19,793 nucleotides of DNA, taken from NCBI GenBank assembly GCA_001792895.1, contig MARA01000136.1, positions 1 through 19,793 on the forward strand, given 5' to 3'. The notes under the pieces were generated by a model that was not told the DNA's origin, made no database searches, and saw only the letters and a program-made list of their open reading frames with translations. Made by a program: the position numbers and the translations under genes. The DNA is from Lentinus brumalis. Lineage: Eukaryota; Basidiomycota; Agaricomycetes; Polyporales; Polyporaceae. How positions within the stretch are numbered: position 1 is the first letter of the stretch; each line of letters opens with the position of its first letter. Below, piece by piece: positions 1 to 9,043 of the stretch.

Positions 1-6
1 CAAACG

Positions 7-79
7 TTACTTACTTTACTTACATAAGAGATAATGACAAGCAGGCTTTACTTACTGGATTACTTACCAAGTTACTTAC
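7..79. repeat. TTACTTAC octamer cluster, copy 1
   Basis: Five exact TTACTTAC octamers lie at 7, 16, 48, 60 and 72. On the minus strand this reads GTAAGTAA, the ideal fungal 5' splice donor. The cluster marks the left end of the duplication. It may be a protein-binding repeat, a promoter element, or decayed microsatellite DNA. Nothing in the sequence decides between these. Confidence 0.7.
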
Positions 80-275
80 GAAGTCTTCGCGTCGAGCTCG
101 GCGAAGTTGTCATCGACCTCAACGTTGTCCTCGACCCCAACGCTCCGACGGCGACCACGACACACGCAACTTGCGGCTTGGTCGCTGTACATGGCATCAT
201 GGGTGATTGCTCACCCGCCATGGCAGTCGCTTTCTCGCCTTCGCTTCCGCTTCGACGCGCTGGTCAGGCCGGCGT

Positions 276-2827
276 ATGACTAGCAAGCACTTCCTCAGTA
301 CTCCTACGCTCTCGGCGGATACGGAGACCGCGATGACGAAGGAGATCAAGGTCTACCCCTGCCCGTCGGTGAGCCCAGATCCGTCGCTCTTCGAGGACCC
401 CGACGATGCCTACATCCACGCCGCCGCCGCTCTTCGCTTCTCCCGCCCTCGCCCTCGCATCTCTCACTGGACGCCCTCCGCGCTCTCTGCTCCCGTTGTC
501 CCGCGCCCGCGTTGTACCGAGTCGACTGCATGTACTAGCACAGAAATACATTCGAACACTCCGTTCGTCCGTCTGCCGTGAAGCTTCACGCACCCGACTC
601 GCAAGGTGCGTCCACATGCGTTCCACTTGCCTCCACTGCACACGGTGCGTATTGTCTCCCTCCGTGTGCAACTGAGCGATGCTGACCCCCTCTGCAGCAG
701 TGCTCTACTTCCCGCCCGTCTCTCATCGCGTCCGCCTCCCGTACGGCAACACAAGTCGTGTTCGCGCTTCTACTGGACCTCGAACACGCGCTGAATCGCG
801 TCCAGCGGCGCGTTTTCTCCCGCCAAGACCCCCCATTCAGGCCACCACGGCGCCGCATACACTCGCACACGTGCGCGATATGGCGCATTCGACGCCCGCT
901 GGCTACACGAATCGGACGGTAGACGTTTCGTGCGAAACGTTGGAGAGTACGTCGATTTATTCGTATTTTACTGCTCGTTTACTCACAAATATGCACAGAA
1001 CTTGCTCAAATGATCGTACAGCAGCACCGCCCGGTACCCGCAGGCCTTGGCACGACATGCCGCACCCAGCTCACATCGCTGCGAGGAAGTGCAGCGCCGC
1101 GTTAAGCCACCGCAAGCCGCCGCTTCATGGCGCACCCCGACACAACCTCGACTGCCCGGCCATCCCACACTCCCTCTGCCCCTTCGGAGACCTACAGCAC
1201 TACTAACGACCTCTAGCTACTCCCACCGCACGTTACGCGTGTCCGACACACGCGGCATCGTCTGCTTCTCCAACCTCGTCTCCTCGACCAACGCCGGCCA
1301 CGCGAACCCCCGTATCTCCCCCGCATCCCGTCCAACCGCCGTCAAACTCGGGCTCAAGACTACACTGAACGTCTACTATCGAACGAACCTCGGCTCGCGT
1401 CGATCCGGGCGGGTCGCAAAATCGATCGCAAACACGATTTCATTGCAGTTTCGCCCCCCGGCCGATCTCCCGGACTCTCCCTCACGCCCGTCGCCTGCAC
1501 ACGGCCGCCAGACAGCTCAGGCGCACTCCGCCGATTATCAAGACCGTGTGCGACGGCATGCCACGCCGCCCGGACGAGTTCTCAATTCTCGTCGTCGCCG
1601 TGGCCAGCGGGAGCCCCGCAAACCTGATCCGCCATATCTCGCCCACTTCCCGCCCTATTACCATCAAACTGCGTGCGACAGCGTACGCTGAACATCCCGC
1701 ACCGAACCTGCCCGCTCTTGCGCCGATCCGGGCGGTTCTTGAAATCGCTCGCAAGTGCGATTTCATTGCACTTACGCCGCCCGGTCGCTCCCGCCGACTC
1801 TCCTGCACGCCCCTCGCCTCCGGACGGCCGGCGGACGCATGTAGCAAGTAACAGCGGTCCTTAAGACCGCGTACGACCCCATTTCACGCCGCTCGGACGA
1901 GTTCTCAATACTCGTGGTCACCGTGGCCAGCGGGAACCCGCGAACTCGATCCGCCGTATCTCGCCCACTTCCCGCCCTATCGCGTCAAACTGCGTGCGAC
2001 AGCGAATGCTGAACACCCCGCACCGAAATAGCCCGCTCCTGCGCCGATCCGGGCGGTTCTCAAAATCGCTCTTGCGAGCGATTTCATTGCACTTACGCCG
2101 CCCGGTCGCTCCCGCCAACTCTCCTGCACGCCCCTCGCCTCCGGACGGCCGGCGGACGCATGAACCACGTAATAGCGGTCCTCAAGACCGCGTACGATCC
2201 CATCTCACGCCGCCCGGACGAGCTTCCAACTCTCGTCGTCACCGCAGCCGGCGGTCTCAGGCCCAGCAGGTACCGCGATGCTCCGGCCATATCTCCGCCA
2301 CCTGCGGCCGGATTCTGACAAACTCTCTCGTTCCAGGTCAGGCAAACACGCGCGCATCGGATGCAGCCGCTTTCGCGCCGATCTGAGCACGTCGAGCATG
2401 TCGTGCTCGTCGCGGGCCCGGCTTCACGGCTCCCCGGGGCTGGCGGCACTCTCCGCCCGAGCAATGGTCTGGGCCGCCTCGGGAGCATCTCACGCAGCCT
2501 TTGCGTGTCAGCGGGGTCCCGTACGACACGTCTACCCCGCCGCAAGTCGGGATCTCAAGATCGAAATCGTCGGCCGGCGGAGCTGGCTCACTCAAACTTC
2601 GACCAACCCCAGCACCCCGGCCACGAAACGTGAAAAGACGAGGGCCGGTCCGGGACAGTGTGCTCTGCTTGCTCGCGGGTCCGGCACCCGCCCGACGGCA
2701 GGAGAATCGTGGTGCGTCGGATCTGCCAAATCGATTGCACCTCAGGCTGACGGCCCGGCTGGACGTGCACGCCCCAGCACGCAAGTTTCCGAATACGGAC
2801 GACGCGCCCGAACGTCTGGGAACATAG
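276..2827 (+). CDS. Gene A, copy 1: spliced GC-rich gene of unknown function, frameshifted
   Basis: I do not recognise the product. ATG 276 opens a frame (MTSKHFLST..., with KEIKVYPCPS from about residue 22 and SLFEDPDDAYIHAAA from about residue 37) with strong C/G bias at third positions. Likely introns: 495-543 (branch TACTAGC), 606-697 (branch GCTGAC, acceptor CTCTGCAG), 947-998 (GTACGT..GCACAG), and one ending at 1216 (TACTAAC 1201-1207). The donor of the last is unclear, perhaps GTTAAG near 1103. Exon 3 carries VSHRVRLPYG and LLLDLEHALNRVQRRVFSRQ, then FDARWLHESDGRRFVRN. From about 1230 the frame enters the 320-bp repeats. Compared with copy 2 this copy is frameshifted in exon 2 (four extra bases) and in a C run at about 831-836. 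The end is uncertain; one open frame reaches a stop at 2825-2827. It converges on gene B. Confidence 0.45.
1401..2250 (+). repeat. About 320-bp tandem repeats inside gene A, copy 1
   Basis: Repeat starts (CGATCCGGGCGG) fall at 1401, 1724 and 2045, giving periods of 323 and 321 bp. The third unit loses similarity after about 2250. A weaker, older unit seems to precede them at about 1240-1400: its translation ISPASRPTAVKL matches ISPTSRPITIKL in the first clear unit. Each unit has the plus-frame signature RRPDEFSILVV..ASG..A..IRHISPTSRP, about 107 codons per period, with C-biased third positions. This suggests a repeated protein module and not neutral satellite DNA. Each unit also carries a short inverted repeat (AAATCGC...GCGATTT) and a GCGGTC-CTYAA-GACCGC palindrome. 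Confidence 0.85.
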
Positions 2828-4473
2828 CAGACACGTCGCTGTCCACGGCGCGACGGTCTCGAGTCCCAGACCGGTGGCACCGCCTGCGCCGCCCACTCAG
2901 GCGAAGACACACGGCGCACCGGGGCGGACCGTGCTAGACATGCACACGGAGACACGGAGACCCGGAGACACGGAACGCGCCGCCGCTGCAAGTGCGGGGC
3001 GTGCTCTGTGCCTCCGGGACGCGGTGCGAGCGCAAGAAGACGCGCTCTCGCGCTGCGCTGAGTTCGGATGACGCGGGGCTATCGTGACTGTACGCTACGT
3101 AGGACGATGTAATGCAAGGAACGACTTACCGCGAATCCCGGGGAGGCGTGCCTCCCATGCTGCGGCGGACTGTTGGGTAGTACGGACTCGTAGTCAGTAT
3201 ACAGTTCTGCGGGATACTTGGCAGGGAGAACTTACCACCAGTTGTGTATAGCACGGGAATATACACAGTGCTGTTTGCTCGTGCTGTCAGTATTTGAGGT
3301 GTGACGAAGGAATTTGAAGCTTACCGAAGGGACGCTCACCCGGTTATCGCGACTCGGGCAAATCTGCAATCCTGTAGAGTACAAGAGCGTGAGCCTTGGT
3401 TCGTCGCGCTCGCAACTTGAATCAGCGTACCTTCTGCCCGAGTAGAACGTTGCTGGAATTCTCTTCGACTGAAGCTCGCGAGGCTTGTAGGTACCTGCAA
3501 AGAGAAGTCACAGAGAGAACGACATCTCCTGCGTGAACTTGGAAGGGACGGCTCACCGTTACAAAGCGAACGCGCTGAGTGCTCGCCGACCATGTCTGAG
3601 TCTCGCCGTCACAGCGACGTTGGGCTTGATTGAAGAGGTTCTATCGAAGAGGAGATGCGCACGGCGCAGGTTAGGACGGCTCTGATCGAAGGTGTGTAGA
3701 ACTCGTATACCTGGGCTCGTGCACAGCGACACTTCGGACACGATGAGCTCGTGCGGGAGCTTCGAGCGTACTTGTACTTGCGAGTTCTGAAGTGGAGGAG
3801 GTGAGTATGTATCGCTGAGCTGCAAGACATTCGGTGAGGAGCTGTACCTGACTTGCTCGGCGGCCCTTGTGAGCGCACGAAAGTCTTGCGTCTTGCTGTC
3901 GCCGCATGCCAGAGAAGAAGGCGATGATCTTGGAGGTCTATGAGAGCATCAGCATGTGGTCGACGTTATATCAGACGTTCATACCTTGCAAGTAATAGAA
4001 CATGTTCGACGTCTTGACCTATGACCTAAAGCGCAGACTCAGATGTCAGCAAGAGCCAGGTCTCGGACGAGCTTCGAGGCGAAGTACTTACAGCGGATGT
4101 GACTCGTGAGGCTAGACACGTAAGCAGTCAGACGCGGAGGTGTAGAAGCCATCTCGGATACGCACGCACTGGCGTGGCTGCCACGAACGGATCTGTATCC
4201 AGTCGTGTACGTGTCTGGAATGGATGCATGTTAGCGTCCTAGGACTCGAGTCGAGTAGCAGGCAGCTGCCACATAGAGACTTGACGGAGGTTCCTGGTGC
4301 GGCCGCTCTGAGATACTATGTAGGGGAGACGCATGAACGTCTGAATCAGCATGAACGCGTGAATGATAAGTACCACATACCTGGTGTCCTGGCGAGCACT
4401 GCGACCTTCGCAGGTTGTACGGGCCGGGAACAGTCTTGAGAATGAGATGTCCGTCGTGTCGCTCTCTATACAT
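2588..4473 (-). pseudogene. Gene B, copy 1: disrupted counterpart
   Basis: ATG 4473 (MYRERHDGHL) aligns with the copy 2 start. The intron with donor near 3129 and the one with TACTGAC near 3280 are also present. Exon 1 has lost bases after codon 10 and leaves in a different phase. A 163-nt stretch at 4098-4260 replaces about 20 nt in copy 2. The sixth exon lacks two bases before GTCGCTGTGACGG. The seventh leaves frame near 3400 and meets TAA at 3344-3346. In the ninth exon, SAAAWEAARLPRDS has become SAAAWEARLPGIR. There are substitutions as well as indels, so decay is more likely here than elsewhere. Alternatively the gene has a different model in this copy, using the extra sequence as an exon plus an intron. 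The last exon (from 3078 down) is frameshifted too. Confidence 0.45.
4098..4260. other. Copy-1-specific block inside gene B
   Basis: Between the shared strings CAGCGGA (4091-4097) and GGCAGCTG (4261) copy 1 has 163 nt where copy 2 has 20 nt. On the minus strand the block contains a GCTAACATG..CCATTCCAG acceptor-like end, so it may hold an intron lost from, or gained against, copy 2. No terminal repeats or target duplication are visible. It is not similar to anything else in the window. Confidence 0.7.
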
Positions 4474-4508
4474 GCCCGCTGGTCAGCTCAACGACTCTCG
4501 ATGCAAGT

Positions 4509-4694
4509 ATGATTCTGGACGTACGCGTTGTGGTCATGAACATGTTTGAGGGGTCCTGCGAAGTGATCGACCGTGAGCACCTGGAACTCCAACGAGTACA
4601 AGGAAGATACAACCATGGCAAGAACATAGCACAAGAGTATAGACACCAAAGGATGGCGACGCGCAAAGAGGATGCCAGTATGGGGAGGACATGA
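4509..4694 (+). CDS. Possible small ORF opposite the gene B leader, copy 1 only
   Basis: A 61-codon plus-strand frame (MILDVRVVVMNMFEG..., then IDREHLELQRVQ) has a charged, coil-like composition. In copy 2 a two-base length difference after MDMFEEG brings a stop (15057-15059) almost at once. The DNA is well conserved but the frame is not. It lies just upstream of gene B, so it may be only leader or promoter sequence. Low support. Confidence 0.15.
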   Translation: MILDVRVVVMNMFEGSCEVIDREHLELQRVQGRYNHGKNIAQEYRHQRMATRKEDASMGRT

Positions 4695-4800
4695 TAGGTG
4701 AGGGTGTAAGCGAGCAACATAGAAAGAGAATGGGATAGGAGACGAAAGATCGAAGCGTATTCGTACAGTCTGTACAGTAATGCGAGTAGTAGCATGCTCG

Positions 4801-5010
4801 ACTAATAGAACATGTGTAAGAGGTATAACTGTGTGACACTACGACGGACGGTGAAGGAGGAAGGGAGGGAAAGTGGGCGGGGTCGAGCAGGGGCACGCGC
4901 GACTCGAGACTGGACTGGCGGGGTACTTATACTCGAGGCGAGCCGTGTTTCGCATTCCGACGGTCCAGTGACCTCAACCTTATTGCGTTCAACAAAATAA
5001 GGTTGGGCTG
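4801..5010. promoter_or_regulatory. CT-rich tract, TATA-like box and hairpin, copy 1
   Basis: On the minus strand this region reads GAGTATAAGTACC (TATAAG at about 4926-4931), followed by a long pyrimidine tract (complement of the purine run about 4853-4880). Pyrimidine tracts are common in fungal promoters. At 4975-5005 a perfect 10-bp inverted repeat CAACCTTATT / AATAAGGTTG encloses an 11-nt loop. All three elements are conserved in copy 2. It lies upstream of gene B and downstream of gene C. It could be the gene B promoter (about 450 bp from the ATG), a gene C terminator, or both. Confidence 0.35.
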
Positions 5011-5301
5011 AACGTGACCGGATGAAGGACCATCCGGGAGACGGGCAAGGGTCCAGGGACATGGGCGGGCACTGGCAGAATTTCTGTTGCGCGAAGGAGG
5101 AAGGAGCTAGTGCAGCTAGCCGTGGCAGAGAACGCCGCGTCAGGCGCCAGAAGCGTGATGGAATATTCTGGGTGCAGATGGTGTCGTACACTTGACAAAC
5201 GGAACGGCGAGGACGGGGTCTTGTCCTAGCGACCTAATTGCGCGTTTCCTGCTTGCGGACGAATTTCGAGTGCCCAGGTGCATTGAGTGAAGGCCACTTA
5301 C

Positions 5302-5604
5302 TACAGCTGGCGCTAAGTGCTGATGTACCAGGGTGGCCGAGGTTTTGATTTGAGGCATAACAAGCCGAGGTTTGCTCGGATTGCTCCCAAAGAAGCTCGG
5401 AAACAAGTTAGATACTGCAATCAAGTCCATCAGTAAATAAGCCCTAAAGTGTGAGCAGACAGCCACTCCACTTACCCAAGTGTAGAGCCCCTGAACTCGG
5501 TCATGTACTGGGTAACGACATGGAATGAAGAGGATTGTCGCGGAGGGTCGAGCGGAGCGCGAGAGCGCTTAGATTGCCATTTTTGGTCGCAGCTCATTTC
5601 GGGA
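5302..5604 (-). CDS. Gene C, copy 1: small spliced minus-strand gene, unknown
   Basis: The open frame MSCDQKWQSKRSRAPLD.. ends at a strong donor (GTAAGTGGAG). The intron 5475-5415 (61 nt) has branch TTACTGATG and acceptor GATTGCAG. Exon 2 (5414-5302) reads SNLFPSFFGSNPSKPRLVM and ends at another GTAAGTGG donor. In this copy exon 1 leaves in the wrong phase because of small indels around 5477-5500 (GACCGAG against GACGAG). The frame can also be extended upstream to MFQIVVPEAG (near 5670). The plus strand of exon 1 is open too, so strand is decided only by the intron. No domain recognised. Confidence 0.35.
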
Positions 5605-5719
5605 CGCCCGCCTCGGACGGACCGCCCGCCTTCTCTCCGGCCAGCTTCAGGAACTACGATTTGGAACATGCTGCTCAACACAGCTGCCCGTGCACTCACA
5701 CAGAGCTACGACTGACGCT

Positions 5720-6327
5720 GCATAATACACTCCAACTATCTGAGCTTCCTGCCAATACCTCGACTCAAGTCTTGTCCTCTGCCCGCAATCTGTGCTCAAC
5801 AGTGACTTGACCTAGGCTTGCTGAGACCTGTTACACATGGTTCGCCGCATAGACTGGCATCTGGAAGCATACTAATGCCTGTAAACTGAATATTACTGCT
5901 CGATAGACTCCTCTGTTGAGCACAGTAGCCGCTAGTACGGGCTCCTCAGCCCCGTGAGCCCTCGTTCTCTATACCCAATAAGAAGCACGAGATGCTGCCT
6001 GACGTAAGTAAAGAAGTCTCCCTGAATTTACGGCGGCCGATTCTGACAGTTCCATCCGAAATTCTGCAACTACCTTCTTCGGGCCACCACGCTCCTCTCC
6101 TCAGCAGCTCTGTGTCACGAAGACATCCTCCCCGTTCTGGCATGCAGTTAAGCAGGACCAACGCTTTTAGTTTCTCAGTAAAGTGTGTCTGTGTGTACAA
6201 TTATGAGATTGAGAGATGTACTGCCCACAGATACTAGTGGCATACTGCGCAATGTACCTGTTGCCAGAAGCCAGCCCGCCCGCCCTTCCTTCGGCTAAGT
6301 ACTCTTCCATTCCTCGTTGCATGCGCC
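5720..6327. other. Lower-GC stretch without a convincing gene, copy 1
   Basis: There is no long frame here. The sequence has TACTAAT (about 5871-5877), a GACGTAAGTAAAG donor-like site (5999-6010) and runs of ordinary mid-GC DNA. It aligns with 16240-16863 of copy 2 but with many substitutions; the donor-like site is destroyed there (GACGTAAATG). This is best read as intergenic DNA between the divergent genes C and D, or remnants of an intron-rich gene. Confidence 0.5.
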
Positions 6328-6423
6328 ATGGAGACAATAAGTCTAATAATAATCTCGCTCTGGCACTGTTTCCTCCGTAAAGCATCTTCCGTTGAGCCTG
6401 ACACTAACTCACTGTGCATGCAG
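6328..6423 (+). CDS. Possible first exon with hydrophobic N-terminus plus intron, copy 1
   Basis: ATG 6328 opens METISLIIISLWHCFL, a short hydrophobic stretch like a signal peptide, and stops at a donor (GTAAAG, 6377). The intron 6377-6423 (47 nt) has a good branch site (ACTAACTC) and acceptor GCATGCAG. Downstream of the acceptor this frame closes within about eight codons, so either the protein is tiny or small indels hide the continuation into the 6498-6660 frame (MDDSTSLLSRRLYAISSAP). It may be the 5' end of gene D. Confidence 0.25.
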
Positions 6424-6974
6424 ATCACTGCATACTGAGAGAATGAAGGCACCATGCTGTTGGATGCTTGGGGAAAGGAATAGAATACCCAGAGGAGATG
6501 GATGACTCGACGAGTCTTCTATCCAGGCGACTTTACGCAATATCCAGCGCCCCGCTGTGCGTGTGCTGGGAAGCTCGTCCCATCACCATTCCTTGCGGTG
6601 ACTCGTTTACCGGTTCCCACCGCGTTCGGACCTTGCTACGTGTTCCAGGCATAGTAAAGCTCAATAGTATGCTGATTCGAGTTTACAGGAAACTATCTAC
6701 GTCTCGAATGCCCCGCAACCCAGGCTCGAGGTCCCACACTTCGACCAGCACGGCGACCTTCCCTCCTCCCTCGACATACGAAGCGACGATGTAGCTCGTC
6801 ACCGGCCACGCCTAGGACCCTCCAGTCCCCACCTCTGTTGAAGGTACGTACTTCAAACGTGCACGATCGCCCCGGACCGCGTTTCACGGTCTCGCCGGTA
6901 TTCTGAGCTCACACCCTTCCTCTCGCAACTCCGCGTCGTCGACCGACTTTGGGGTAGTATTCGCCCTCGCTAGG

Positions 6975-9043
6975 ATGAACAGCACACGTCACAAGCCATC
7001 CTACGACGCGTTCCCACGTCCTGAACAGCGCACTCGAACTCGACGCGTCTACCGTACCCAAGAGCCTGCCCCCCTCCTGGAAGTGAGCTCAGCAGAAGGT
7101 ACGTGCCGGCTACGTGCAGACTGCGTTTATGGGTACATACCGGCTGACTGACGTCCTATCACAGCATTGCCCCCGCTGGATTCAAGACCGACGACCACAA
7201 GCATCGACGCCACTGCCATCAGTTCGAGTCCTCCGCCGCCGCAAGCCGCAGTAGTATCTGCGGCACGTTGCGCAAGGCACGTACTGACGATCGTCTGCCT
7301 CTGTCTAGCCTGGCTGACAGGTTCGCTCACAGCTCACACATCGACGTCGCTCGGCACCTTGCCAGACATCTGCGTCGACGGCGAGACGCTGTACTGGGGT
7401 CCTCTGAGATGAGCAGGCTCCCTAGATAGTCGCGCGCCGTCGTCTGTCACGCAGAAGAGCTGACCAGACTTACCGTGGGTTCTCAGTAGATCCCGAGGTG
7501 CGTTGCTTACGCACATGGCATACTGCCTACACTGTACTCACCTATCTGTTGCACTGCTGTAGGGGACAAACCGCACCTTCGGGACCCTCTATCGCTGTAA
7601 GAAGCGGCGCAACGTACCTCAAGGTTCTCAGAGACGCTGCACAGGCAGGTCCGAGGTGCGTCTACGCGCCGCGTGGCGCATGATTCGTCCTACGTCCACC
7701 TCGAGTCCGGGGCTGTCAGCGGCTTCTTGTGAGTCCGAGGTTCGCACCAGTTCCCAGCAGCCGCCAGTAGAGAGCAGACGAGAGTATGCTGAAGGGAAGC
7801 AGGATTCCGCGCAGAGCAGAGGCTGCAGATTCCAAGACAGAGCAGAGAACACGCGGCGAGCGAGCGAGCGAAAGAACAGCTCGAGTTCGCGTTCGAGAGC
7901 GAGAGCGGCTTGCCTCTTTCGGAGCATGACGTCACGCGTCGCGCGACTTCGACGAGGAAGGAGGCACTGACTGACCTTTCTTCTTTCAGGCTTCCGCGAT
8001 GTCCTCAGACGGCGAGCACGACGCAGCCGGTGTCGAGCTCGCCGTCCCTGCTCGACAGCCCGGCACCATCCCCGGTATGTGCAGATCTTCTGCTCACTGT
8101 GCCCGTCGACGGCGACTCACCGGTTGGTTCACAGCGCGGCTTTCCGTCTCAAGTCGGCGCACGAAGCGCATATGGTCGGCCTGCGCGGTGACAGGGCGAG
8201 TCAGAGGTACGTACCGACGTGTTCAAGTTCTGTCTCGGGGCGAGTTCTGACGCAGCTCGTGTTGCAGGTGGCTGCCCGGGTGCCCGTGTCGCTCGTCGAA
8301 GCGACGGAGGGCAGGAGAGGCAGTGGTCCGGCAGCGGCGCGATGGTGGTGGGTGCGAAGAAGGCAGGAAGCGGCCCTCGGAGATGGCATCTCGCCTGTCT
8401 CTGTAGGCGCCCATACTGCGAAGGTGCCGACTGGCAGAAGCTGGCTCCGTCGCACGCAAAGTCTGTGAGTATTGGTTTCACGGCTTCGTTTACTGTCCTC
8501 TGGTACTAATGCGCTATAGAATATTCGACGCGACCAGCAGCTGGCAGCCGCTGCGCTCCGAGCTTCCCAGTGCAAGTTCCGCCAGGAAACCACCGTATGT
8601 AAGTACCTCCTCACGGACGCGCGAGTCCTGACGCACCTGCTCATGCAGGCTGCGCGCATGGCAGTAGCTGCCCCGCGTTCGGGCACTCCGGACGGCCTCC
8701 GAGTGAGACGGGCATCGAGAACGCGGATCTGGCCGCGTCGTTGCGGGTGAGTGTTCTCGTTTTCCCGGCAGAGTGTGAACTGTACTCACCGCCGTCGATC
8801 TGTCAGTGTTTCGGGCGGGTCGACACGCGCGGTACCGCAAGCACGCGGCTCGAGCAGCCGCGTTCTGTGCTCAAGTCAGCTCTCGGCGGCCAGACTAACC
8901 ATCATACCGGGCAGATTCTGGAGGCGAGAGCGCGACGGCGAGCCCCGGGCCGGCACGACGAGGAGAGGGAGCAGGCGGACGAGGAGACGGCGGGGATGTC
9001 GGGCAGGCGGCGAGGGCGAGAGAGGGCTCGAGAGACTGCGTAG
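6975..9043 (+). CDS. Gene D, copy 1: multi-intron gene of unknown function
   Basis: I do not recognise it. A good start is ATG 6975 (MNSTRHKPSYDAF..PEQRTRTRRVY); 5' exons upstream are possible. Likely introns: 7099-7164 (CTGACTGAC branch), 7254-7308 (TACTGAC), 7498-7562, one ending with CTTTCTTCTTTCAG near 7989, 8075-8134, 8207-8267 (TTCTGAC), 8465-8519 (TACTAAT at 8504-8510), 8599-8648 (or donor 8595), and 8747-8806. Exon 2 joins in phase to ALPPLDSRPTTTSIDATA. Late exons contain CLCRRPYCEGADWQKLAP and SQCKFRQETTV; the last is basic and Glu-rich (GGQTNHHTGQILEARARRR) and ends at TAG 9041-9043. The frame cannot be followed through every exon, because several exons have two or three open frames and small indels occur. 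It is probably nuclear or charged by composition only. Confidence 0.45.

Noticed and set aside
1..79. TTACTTAC repeats as a telomere
   Set aside because: The octamers are irregularly spaced, internal copies occur at 10660-10722, and fungal telomeres are usually TTAGGG-like. No terminal array is present.
264..671. Long minus-strand frames opposite gene A
   Set aside because: They are Arg-rich shadows of the C-biased plus-strand codons. The introns here (branch sites and acceptors) read on the plus strand.
3336..3593. Exon 7 of gene B split by an intron at GTACGCTGAT..CTCTACAG
   Set aside because: The sites look usable, but removing them breaks the frame in copy 2, while reading through gives EGTLIWVARTRGINAHALVL and joins in phase to the next exon.
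7863..7920. GAGCGAGCGAAAG purine run as a microsatellite
   Set aside because: It is imperfect, short, and explained by Ser/Glu/Arg-rich coding in gene D.
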